Positions 21,567 through 29,905 of a stretch of DNA of 29,905 nt are shown here, piece by piece; the first letter of the stretch is position 1; each line of letters starts with the position of its first letter. Position numbers and translations under genes: made by a program. The notes below the pieces were generated by a model that saw only the letters and a program-made list of their open reading frames with translations, was not told the DNA's origin and did not search any database. Source of the DNA: Tubiluchus corallicola. Its lineage: Eukaryota > Priapulida > Priapulimorpha > Priapulimorphida > Tubiluchidae. Where the stretch lies: positions 1 through 29,905 of the forward strand of contig JAQGDQ010001678.1 of assembly GCA_030141605.1 (NCBI GenBank), in the 5' to 3' direction.

Positions 21567-22066
21567 CAGGGGTGTGCAAATTATCTGACTAGCCGGGCCA
21601 CATTAAACTGTCCCGCAATTCCTGCGGGCCACAGGCAGTTTGATCAAGGAGCCAAGTACAGAAAGGCCTAATAACGATTTTTTTGCATCCGACCTGCGTA
21701 CATCATTACTACTACACTCGAGAAACTATTTTAGAAGTTATTAAAATTTATATTACAAACCATATATTTCTACTTTCAGGACAGATAGTGGTAATTTCAT
21801 TACAATGCATATTAGTAATGTGTATCACACAGTCTGAGTAGTATAGTGACATTAAGCTACAACCGTCTTGTAAGGGTTAATGGCATCCGATCTAGTAGAA
21901 AAAACTAACCACACTATCTTTGGGATCGTGGCACAGACTTCAGCTGGATACACTCAATTAATCGCCCGGGCCGCACTTTCATTAGGTTGACAAATCTTTT
22001 CGCGGGCCGCACAAATTCTCTCAGCGGGCCACAAGTGGCCTGCGGGCCGCAATTTGCACACCCCTG
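21567..22066. mobile_element. hAT MITE, copy 1 (500 bp)
   Basis: The ends are CAGGGGTGTGCAAATTATCT and, at the right, GCAATTTGCACACCCCTG. Flanking 8-mers are CTGTAGGT (21559-21566) and CTGTAGGC (22067-22074), matching at seven of eight. Subterminal GCGGGCC motifs are frequent, as in many hAT non-autonomous elements. It has no transposase. Confidence 0.88.
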
Positions 22067-22074
22067 CTGTAGGC

Positions 22075-22727
22075 ATTACAGTGATGATAAACTCATAATA
22101 ACAATCGAAATCAAATGAAATTGTTAAAAACTGTACTGCCATAATTTCTATTACCTCACATGTCACGAGTTCAGTAGATTGAAAAAGTTTTGCCATTGTT
22201 ATAGCAAGATACTGCTGACGACGTTGATAGCCTGCCAATAGAGATAGAGGCTATGCAAGCAAAGGTACACGTGCACTTACGGTGCTCACGTAACCCCTGT
22301 GGGTGCTCACTGCAGTGTGTGACCAATTACACCATGCACTTGTATACCCCTGGTGGTCACACTGTGAGTTTTCACGAGCATTGAGTGAAAATTAAACATG
22401 AAATTTTGGTTAATAAGAACACGAACTTCACAATGTATTCAATATGATTTTTGTCATTACAAATTCACGATTCCGCCACCTTTTATTTACATGCGCTATT
22501 TGTAGTGTTTCTTTTTTCAACTTTTGATGAAAATTGATTATTAAAATTTAACTATAGCATTTTGCTGACCTTACTACTACAATAATGTTATATTTAATGT
22601 TAGATTAATGTTAAAATAGTGTTAAATTAAAATAATGTAGATTAATAATCTTTTGGGCAGCCTGTGAACCCGGCGCGTTTTCGTCGCTTTTCTATTTCTT
22701 CATGTCTAGCGCATGTGCTTTGCAGTC
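22075..22727. other. Unassigned intron
   Basis: Contains short words CACGTGCACTTACGGTGCTC and GGGTGCTCAC but no clear repeat or exon. Confidence 0.35.
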
Positions 22728-23775
22728 AGCGTTCTTTACCATGTACTTTGTTCTTGCATCCGTGTACTTTACCATGTACTTTGTTCTTGCATCAGTGTAC
22801 TTTACCATGTACTTTGTTCTTGCATCAGTGTGTTTTACCATGTCCGTTGTTCTTGCATCAGTGTACTTTACCATGTACTTTGTTCTTGCATCAGTGTACT
22901 TTACCATGTACTTTGTTCTTGCATCAGTGTACTTTACCATGTACTTTGTTCTTGCATCAGTGTACTTTACCATGTACTTTGTTCTTGCATCAGTGTACTT
23001 TACCATGTACTTTGTTCTTGCATCAGTGTACTTTACCATGTACTTTGTTCTTGCATCAGTGTACTTTACCATGTACTTTGTTCTTGCATCCGTGTACTTT
23101 ACCATGTACTTTGTTCTTGCATCAGTGTACTTTACCATGTACTTTGTTCTTGCATCAGTGTACTTTACCATGTACTTGTTCTTGCATCAGTGTACTTTAC
23201 CATGTACTTTGTTCTTGCATCAGTGTAGTTTACCATGCACTTTGTTCTTGCATCTGTGTACTTTACCATGTACTTTGTTCTTGCATCAGTGTACTTTACC
23301 ATGTACTTTGTTCTTTCATCAGTGTACTTTACCATGTACTTTGGTCTTGCGTCAGTGTACTTTACCATATACTTTGTTCTTGCATCAGTGTACTTTACCA
23401 TGTACTTTGTTCTTGCATCAGTGTACTTTACCATGTACTTGTTCTTGCATCAGTGTACTTTACCATGTACTTTGTTCTTGCATCAGTGTAGTTTACCATG
23501 CACTTTGTTCTTGCATCTGTGTACTTTACCATGTACTTTGTTCTTGCATCAGTGTACTTTACCATGTACTTTGTTCTTTCATCAGTGTACTTTACCATGT
23601 ACTTTGGTCTTGCGTCAGTGTACTTTACCATATACTTTGTTCTTGCATCAGTGTACTTTACCATGTACTTTGTTCTTGCATCAGTGTACTTTACCATGTA
23701 CTTTGTTCTTGCATCAGTGTACTTCACCATGTACTTTGTTCTTGCATCAGTGTACTTTACCATGTACTTTGTTCA
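22728..23775. repeat. 33-bp minisatellite, about 32 copies
   Basis: Units of TTTACCATGTACTTTGTTCT plus TGCATCAGTGTAC. 33 is a multiple of three and neither strand has stops in several frames, so long open frames appear on both strands. Inside the array, about 263 bases from 23168 are duplicated at 23431, sharing a one-base deletion (TACTTGTTC) and variants GTAGTTTACCATGCAC and CTTTCATCAG. It lies in the intron between exons K and L. Confidence 0.95.
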
Positions 23776-23854
23776 TATCTACGATGAAAATGGACTACTG
23801 TATTGACTTGAATTTTTTTAGAGCTTTCCTGCTGTCTAAATTGTGTGCCATATA

Positions 23855-23975
23855 AAAACATAACATGACATGACATGATATAACATAACATAACATAACA
23901 TAACACAACAGAACACAACGCAGCGTAATGTGATGTGACATGACATGATAGCATAACATAACACAACATAACATA
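23855..23975. repeat. (AACAT)n-like pentamer tract
   Basis: ATAACATAACATAACA and variants with ACATG for about 120 bases. Confidence 0.88.
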
Positions 23976-24092
23976 TTCACGCTCTTTTTGCAATTGCAGG
24001 TACTTTCAATCTCTGGTGTATCGTAGACGTGTAACATTAGTAATAACCTCTTTCATTTTAGACGTTCTTACGCAATACTTTTTTTCTTACAG

Positions 24093-24143
24093 TTATCACA
24101 ACTTGAGAAAGACAACGTTGCATCCACTTCGGAAATTAACAAC
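24093..24143 (+). CDS. Exon L, small coiled-coil exon (17 codons)
   Basis: The acceptor is TTTTTTTCTTACAG ending at 24092 and the donor is AAC/GTAAGT at 24144. Both ends are phase 0, residues 564-580, LSQLEKDNVASTSEINN. The exon is short, but both splice sites are strong, the frame joins cleanly to exons K and M, and the sequence has coiled-coil composition. Confidence 0.65.
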
Positions 24144-24374
24144 GTAAGTATTGCTGTCGCGTCGGCGGCGTAACCTTGAGAACCTTGCACTCAGTTTTCC
24201 TATTTTGTACTTATGGTAGTACGCCTTTTGTCAATTTCAGAAATGATGCAAATTATCAAAGATTTTTTTTCATAATTTTTTATTAATTTCTACATTTCAT
24301 TTGTTTGCTTATTGCTATCATTGAGCAGTAAGCAATACTAGATTTCAATACAATTTAAAAAGAATAGCAGTAAT
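24144..24374. other. Unassigned intron
   Basis: Nothing recognised between the donor of exon L and the next array. Confidence 0.35.
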
Positions 24375-24585
24375 AGCAGTAATTACACAACAATGACACA
24401 AATAATAGCAAACAATAGCAACAATGACACAAATAATAGCAAACAATAGCAACAATGACACAAATAATAGCAGCCAGTAGCAACAATGACACAAATAATA
24501 GCAAACAATAGCAACAATGACACAAATAATAGCAAACAATAGCAACAATGACACAAATAATAGCAAACAATTGCATTATGACACA
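24375..24585. repeat. 31-bp tandem repeat, about 6 copies
   Basis: ACAATGACACAAATAATAGC plus AAACAATAGCA recurs every 31 bases from 24390. Reverse-strand open frames here are artefacts of the array. Confidence 0.92.
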
Positions 24586-25002
24586 AGTAGCAGTAATTAT
24601 AGCAACAGTGACATAGAAACAATGATTATAAATAAGTGAAAGGCGCAAACAAAACTTATGAATGCTTACGAAACTTAAGTAATAATAAAGTAAAATATTG
24701 ATTACTAGTGAGGTAAGTAAGTTAAAAGTGTTATTTTTTTACTGTACTACTGTTCTTCTGTAAGAATTTTTTGACTCGAAAAAATTTTTGATATTTTTTT
24801 TCAACTGTAAAGGCTCCCTGTTTGCTTATTTGTGCTGTAATTTTTCAGTGTTACATTTCAAGATGGTTTCAGTTCTTTACATCTTTTATTTTATAGTTCA
24901 TTAATTCCAGATAATCTTGTTTGATAATCACGCTCTTGCTTTCTCCTGCTATCCTTTATCATACTTGATCGTTTTCACTAATCGTGAATGATCATAATCT
25001 TT
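24586..25002. other. Unassigned AT-rich intron
   Basis: Nothing recognised. Confidence 0.35.
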
Positions 25003-25485
25003 TGACTGTCTTGTCAAATTTTCATTTACTGCACAGAATGAGCGTTTTATATTCGTTGTTCTTTTACCCACCTTCCTAACTTTGCTGTCTTGTCAAATTT
25101 TCATTTACTGCACACAATAAGCCTTTTATTCTTTTTCTTACCTTCCAAATTTTGCTGTCTTGTTAAATTTTCATTTACTGCACAGAATAGGCATTTTATA
25201 TTTGTTATTGTTTTACGCACCTTCCTAACTTTGCTGTCTTGTCAAATTTTCATTTACTGCACAGAATGAGCTTTTTGTATCGTCATTCTTTTGTTCGCCT
25301 TCCTAACTTTGCTGTCTTGTCAAATTTTCATTTACTGCACTGAATAAGCCTTTTATATTCATTATTCTTTTACCCACCTTCCTAGCTTTGCTGTCTTGTC
25401 ATATTTTCATTTAATGCACAGAATGAGCTTTTTATATCGTTATTCTTTCGTTCACCTTCCAAATTTTTGCTGTCTTGTCAAGTGC
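25003..25485. repeat. About 79-bp tandem repeat, six copies
   Basis: GCTGTCTTGTCAAATTTTCA recurs at 25084, 25154, 25233, 25311, 25390 and 25469, with a diverged start near 25003. Spacing is 70-79 bases. Confidence 0.9.
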
Positions 25486-25716
25486 AAGCATTTCACAATG
25501 GTGTGACTTTTGTCTGTAAGCACCTTTTGCTGCATCTAGACATTTTCAACATTGTCTGGGTACAGAATTCTATTCTGCGTTCTGCTGTCACGTTCACTTT
25601 AACCGTTCTTGTCATCTTCTGTAACCTTTCTACCAATCAGTGAGTACGCTTCCATTCTTAACTCGTCTTCAAACCGCCCATCATATTGATGATTAAGCTG
25701 CTGCTTGTTGCCATAG

Positions 25717-25860
25717 GAACGGCATAGTAGGGAGCTGCTGGGTCAGCAGATGCAGCAGACCGAGGCACTTTTACACGCAGAACGAACTCGAGTCGCCGAG
25801 TTGGAACAGCGAGTTGCATACCTGCAGGCGGACGTCCATGCTACCAGATCGCAGCACGAG
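25717..25860 (+). CDS. Exon M, coiled-coil segment (48 codons)
   Basis: The acceptor is TTGTTGCCATAG ending at 25716 and the donor is GAG/GTGGGT at 25861. Both ends are phase 0, residues 581-628, beginning ERHSRELLGQQMQQTEALL and ending ATRSQHE. This is the last part of the coiled coil. Confidence 0.72.
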
Positions 25861-26168
25861 GTGGGTCGTCAGTGTGTCGTCTGTGCAAGCTCTCATTCAG
25901 TGTTCTTAATCTTGATTCTTTCTCTTCTACAGTTTTAGATTTGAATGTTTTTACTTTTTTTAGTTTCAGTTATTTAAGCAAGTAGTGTTTGCTTTTGCAT
26001 CGTGACAGTTTCTTTTTGAATTAACATATTAGATGTTTTTGCATTGTTTTAAACAGTAAAAAGTGCATCGTGAAAAATTACTAACTTCGAGTCTCGATCA
26101 TTAATCCTTTTGTTTTTGCTAATCTTTATTTTTAGTTAGATTTCTAGAATAATCAATAATATCTAACG

Positions 26169-26596
26169 CAGGGGTGTGCAAACTGCGACCCGCGGGCCAC
26201 TTGCGGCCCGCCGAGAGATCTTGTGCGGCCCACGAAGAGGTTTGTCAACGTAATGAAAGTGCGGCCCACGCAATCCAGCTGAAGTCTGCGCCAATATTGC
26301 AAAGATAGTGCGGGTAGTTTTTTCCTCTAGATCGGATGGCATTAACCATTGTACAAGACCGTTGTCACTTAATGTCACTGTCGTACACGACGAAATATAT
26401 GGTTTTTAATATAAATTTTAAGAACTTCTAAAATAGTTTCTTGAGTGCAGTAGTAATGATGTACGCAGGTCGGATGCAAAAAAAATCGTTATTAGGTCCT
26501 ACTGTACTTGGCTCCTTGACCAAACTGCATGTGGCCAGCATGAATTGCGGGAAAGTTTAATGTGGCCCGGCTAGTCAGATAATTTGCACACCCCTG
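26169..26596. mobile_element. hAT MITE, copy 2 (428 bp), reverse to copy 1
   Basis: The ends are CAGGGGTGTGCAAACTGCGA and AATTTGCACACCCCTG. The flanking 8-mers ATCTAACG (26161-26168 and 26597-26604) are identical, a textbook hAT target duplication. Its right end is the reverse complement of the left end of copy 1 at 21567, so the two copies are oppositely oriented. It lies in the intron before exon N. Confidence 0.92.
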
Positions 26597-26678
26597 ATCT
26601 AACGCTTTTAAGTTTTTTTGCGATACTAAATCGTTAAGAAGTATCAGCGATGTGTCTTTCTGTTGTGCTTCATGACAG

Positions 26679-27470
26679 GCGTACGGAACAGAGTCAGCCA
26701 AATCTAACGCCTCTGCCGCCGCATCTCACAGATTCTCCATACTGCATCGCCTGCCAGCCGCTGTCCATACCTCGTCTGCCCCGCCCGTTCCTTCGAATGT
26801 GGGAAGTGGGTTTTCGCATTTGTGTAAAGGTGTCCAAGTTCCCGAAATTGATAAGGGATGCCAGCCGTGTCGCGGCGCAGTACTTGATGATGACGCTGAG
26901 CGCAGTTCTTCCAAAGCAACGACGATTGATCCCGCTTCTCAAAGACCTCTCTTCAACGATGGGAGCGCTGCACCGGTTTCCAAGGTTACACCTCGTTACT
27001 CCCAAGGACAGCAAAGGGACAATGCTTCATGTTCAGTGCCGACTGTTGCTACGGCAACCACGCAGCAAGCAGAACCTCTTTCTGCTACTCAGCGGCTTGT
27101 AAGCTTGTCGTCTGCACTCAGATATCCTGCACTGATGCAGACTTCTGCCCCGCCCACTTCTCAAACTAATACGTCCCACATTCAAGCTTCTATGACACAG
27201 CTTCCTGCATCTTCTTATGGACCCCCTGTTCAAAGTAATGCCACGCCCGAATACGGCCGATACAAAGGTTCTGTAGACCTTCATCTACCATTCTACAACT
27301 ATCCTCATTCCATCACGGATCATGTGCCAATGCCATATCAACCGTATGTCCAAACACACCAACCATATCACTTGCCTCCGGAACCTCTCCACTATTCTGC
27401 TCCGGTTCCGCCTGCTTTCTCCCCTTTTGTTCCTCCACCCCATTCTCGACTGCGCGGTACCGGATTCCAG
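26679..27470 (+). CDS. Exon N, low-complexity Pro/Ser/Thr/Gln/Tyr-rich tail (264 codons)
   Basis: The acceptor is GTGCTTCATGACAG ending at 26678. The frame continues in phase 0 from exon M and stays open to a TGA at 27480-27482. A consensus donor CAG/GTGAGG lies at 27471, nine bases before that stop. Either this is the last exon, ending VRM-stop, or it is spliced to 27607. Residues 629-892 have little predicted regular structure: AGTESA-like Ala/Ser start, a small Cys cluster (C.KG...KGCQPC), Thr/Gln/Ser-rich middle, and a Tyr/Pro/His-rich end such as YHLPPEPLHYSAPVPP. I recognise no domain. It is unlike the ANKRD26 C-terminus I recall. The two reverse-strand open frames here are shadows. Confidence 0.7.
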
Positions 27471-27606
27471 GTGAGGATGTGATTATTTGCAAAACGGTTT
27501 ACCTGCGTAGTTGTTTTGTGGTGTTCATGTTTGCTTGGGTGGATTTTGCCTTTGTTGGAACTGTTGTTTCTTGCCGTGTGACTCATAGCATTTTTAGCAT
27601 TTTTAG

Positions 27607-27687
27607 CACTTTGCAAACCGGGATCTTGCACGAAGGCAGGGCCCTCTTGATTCACAAGATCCCCCTTGTGGCAGTACCAAAATGTAG
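27607..27687 (+). CDS. Possible terminal exon (26 codons and TAG)
   Basis: If exon N uses its consensus donor at 27471, the next usable acceptor is CATTTTTAG ending at 27606. Reading on in phase 0 gives HFANRDLARRQGPLDSQDPP, then six residues and TAG at 27685-27687. The intron would be 136 bases, by far the shortest in the gene. An AATAAA follows at 27776. The alternative is termination at 27482 with this stretch as 3' UTR. Confidence 0.42.
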   Translation, partial: HFANRDLARRQGPLDSQDPPCGSTKM

Positions 27688-27775
27688 TTCAACGTCAAGA
27701 ATAATTTTACAAGACAAGACATTGTACGGGCAGTCGGGTCTTAGCTACATTTCAATGTAAACACATTCTCAAAAA

Positions 27776-27781
27776 AATAAA
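27776..27781 (+). promoter_or_regulatory. Candidate polyadenylation signal AATAAA
   Basis: The hexamer AATAAA lies 89 bases after the candidate TAG stop at 27687 and about 290 bases after the alternative TGA. It sits in an A-run. Position fits a 3' end for the coiled-coil gene; hexamers occur by chance in AT-rich DNA. Confidence 0.4.
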
Positions 27782-27927
27782 CATCCTTAGACAGTTTGGC
27801 AAATGAAACAGTGCAAAACGAGTATAGACTAAACAAATGGTCACCCCTTCATTTACTGACCTCTCCCAGCATTGTTCAACTTCATTTGCTAAGGACACAT
27901 AGTAACCATTCGACCATTCACCTCTAA

Positions 27928-28088
27928 ATTAATGCCACATTGGAAATGCTTAAAACTGAAGACATTGGTCACGGTTTCAATGGAGGAAAATAAAATTACT
28001 ATTACTATATTACTAAAATTGAAGCCACTTGACATGGAAACCGTGACCAATGTCTTCAGTTTTAAGCGTTTCCAATGTGGCATTAATT
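27928..28088. repeat. Foldback repeat with 55-bp arms
   Basis: AATTAATGCCACATTGGAAA at 27928 pairs with TTTCCAATGTGGCATTAATT ending at 28088. Arms of about 55 bases flank a roughly 50-base loop with few mismatches. Confidence 0.9.
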
Positions 28089-28089
28089 G

Positions 28090-28875
28090 CGTTCATTGAG
28101 TTTCAGCAGTAATTTGTAGACGTTGTGCCACAGTTTGCTGGCAATCATTCATTGTGTTTCAGCAGTAATTTGTAGACGTTGTGCCACAGTTTACTGGCAA
28201 TCATTCATTGTGTTTCAGCTGTAATTTGTAGATGTTGTGCCACAGTTTACTGGCAATCATTCGTTGTGTTTCAGTTGTAATTTGTAGACGTTGTGCCACA
28301 GTTTACTGGCAATCATTCATTGTGTTTCAGCAGTAATTTGTAGACATTGTGCCACAGTTTGCTGGCAATCATTCATTGTGTTTCAGCAGTAATTTGTAGA
28401 CGTTGTGCCACAGTTTGCTGGCAATCATTCATTGTGTTTCAGCAGTAATTTGTAGACATTGTGCCACAGTTTACTGGCAATCATTCATTGTGTTTCAGCA
28501 GTAATTTGTAGACATTGTGCCACAGTTTGCTGGCAATCATTCATTGTGTTTCAGCAGTAATTTGTAGACGTTGTGCCACAGTTTGCTGGCAATCATTCAT
28601 TGTGTTTCAGCAGTAATTTGTAGACGTTGTGCCACAGTTTGCTGGCAATCATTCATTGTGTTTCAGCAGTAATTTGTAGACGTTGTGCCACAGTTTGCTG
28701 GCAATCATTCATTGTGTTTCATCAGTAATTTGTAGACGTTGTGCCACAGTTTGCTGGCAATCATTCATTGTGTTTCAGCAGTAATTTGTAGACATTGTGC
28801 CACAGTTTACTGGCAATCATTCATTGTGTTTCAGCAGTAATTTGTAGACATTGTGCCACAGTTTACCGGCAATGA
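28090..28875. repeat. 56-bp minisatellite, about 14 copies
   Basis: TTTCAGCAGTAATTTGTAGA recurs every 56 bases (28101, 28157, 28213 and on), followed by CGTTGTGCCACAGTTTGCTG. It starts directly after the foldback repeat. Confidence 0.95.
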
Positions 28876-29417
28876 TTCATCTGCATGTGTTTGTAAATAT
28901 TGACACTAGTAACACGTTGACTGGCAAAGATTGTTACTCGTGTCACCTAGTGACAGCTTACTCAGTGACGCTGAGTAGTGTACTCAACCTTTGGCAATCA
29001 ATGTGGTTCTCTTTGCTTTGCTTGCAATGTCAAAATCTGGTTTTGCTCTGCAGTTTTGTGAGTTTCTGCTGTTCACCTTAAAATTACGTTATAAATACTT
29101 ACTAATATTGATGTTTAATTTGCATAAATCGTTGCTTATCAATTCGTTGATTAAGAAAGGTATTGCCAGTGGTATATAAATTGTGTTTTTTTCTTAACTT
29201 ATTAACATAGTTGACTAAAATTTGTAGTTCTTATGATCAAACCAAACAAAAATGTTATAGTGTGAAATTCTACAGAAATGAGTCACGTAAGATAATTATT
29301 TGACGGTATTTTATGCTATTTCATTAGAGTTTGGCTTTTGTTATAAGAACTAGATTAGCTCATAAGAGTTTACTTGCTAAAATTGTTAATAACTAGCCAA
29401 AACATTTGTGCATAAAC
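28876..29417. other. Unassigned 3' flank with small hairpins
   Basis: Near 28901-28980 short inverted pairs occur (GACACTAGTAAC with GTTACTCGTGTC; GTCACCTAGTGAC; ACTCAGTGACGCTGAGTA). No gene is supported. Confidence 0.4.
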
Positions 29418-29905
29418 CCACACTACACCACTTACATCAGACCACATCACTTAATCTACATCACACTACACTACAACACCCGTACTACATCACCTACAAC
29501 ATGCAAGCCACACTACACCACTTACGTCAGACCACATCACTTAATCTACATCACACTACACTACAACACCCGTACTACATCACCTACAACATGCAAGCCA
29601 CACTACACCACTTACGTCAGACCACATCACTTAATCTACATCACACTACACTACAACACCCGTACTACATCACCTACAACATGCAAGCCACACTACACCA
29701 CTTACATCAGACCACATCACTCAATCTACATCACACTACACTACAACACCCGTACTACATCACCTACAACATGCAAGCCACACTACACCACTTACATCAG
29801 ACCACATCACTTAATCTACATCACACTACACTACAACACCCGTACTACATCACCTACAACATGCAAGCCACACTACACCACTTACGTCAGACCACATCAC
29901 TTAAT
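29418..29905. repeat. 90-bp tandem repeat, at least 5.4 copies
   Basis: ATGCAAGCCACACTACACCA recurs at 29501, 29591, 29681, 29771 and 29861. Copies are almost identical and continue past the right edge of the window. Confidence 0.95.

Noticed and set aside
22664-23855. Several long open frames on both strands
   Set aside because: All come from the 33-bp array, whose period is a multiple of three.
26694-27284. Reverse-strand open frames opposite exon N
   Set aside because: They have no splice context and mirror the low-complexity coding frame on the plus strand.

Overview
The window is animal nuclear DNA, probably from a marine or other non-vertebrate metazoan. It is AT-rich, has GT-AG introns, a tRNA-derived SINE, a non-LTR retrotransposon fragment, several cut-and-paste transposon relics and a very heavy load of minisatellites. 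The species cannot be fixed from the sequence.

One plus-strand gene appears to run through most of the window. I assemble 14 exons from 1202 to 27470 with canonical AG/GT borders, plus a possible short last exon at 27607-27687. Every junction keeps one open frame: all are phase 0 except the join at 8136/8480, which splits a Lys codon. The exons encode about 892 residues (about 918 with the last exon). About 628 residues are a nearly continuous heptad coiled coil, followed by a 264-residue Pro/Ser/Thr/Gln/Tyr-rich tail. The coil resembles, by recollection and without a search, the coiled-coil half of the ANKRD26/CCDC144/POTE family. The 5' exons, where ankyrin repeats would lie in that family, are off the left edge.

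Region by region: 1-1201 is an upstream intron with a TCTG-rich minisatellite and a TTAA-bounded MITE. 1202-4621 holds exons A-D, a hAT-like MITE that ends 17 bp before exon B, a SINE with a long ATT tail, and a 1 kb CAT/CAC array. 4622-7969 is an intron with a 105-bp duplication and a 2.07 kb near-perfect inverted repeat. 7970-13089 holds exons E-G, a 50-bp repeat, a 3 kb 29-bp minisatellite and a second TTAA MITE. 13090-16363 holds a 72-bp array and exons H-J. 16364-24143 holds exons K and L, a nested LINE fragment, piggyBac-like, mariner-like and hAT-like elements, and a 33-bp array. 24144-27687 holds exon M, a second hAT copy with a perfect 8-bp target duplication, the large exon N and the possible last exon. 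27688-29905 is 3' flank with a foldback repeat, a 56-bp array and a 90-bp array.

Most of the long open frames are produced by tandem repeats and are not genes. Less than a tenth of the window looks protein-coding; most of the rest is repeats. The main points of interest are how repeats sit on or beside splice sites, the giant intronic hairpin, and the number of independent minisatellite families inside one gene.
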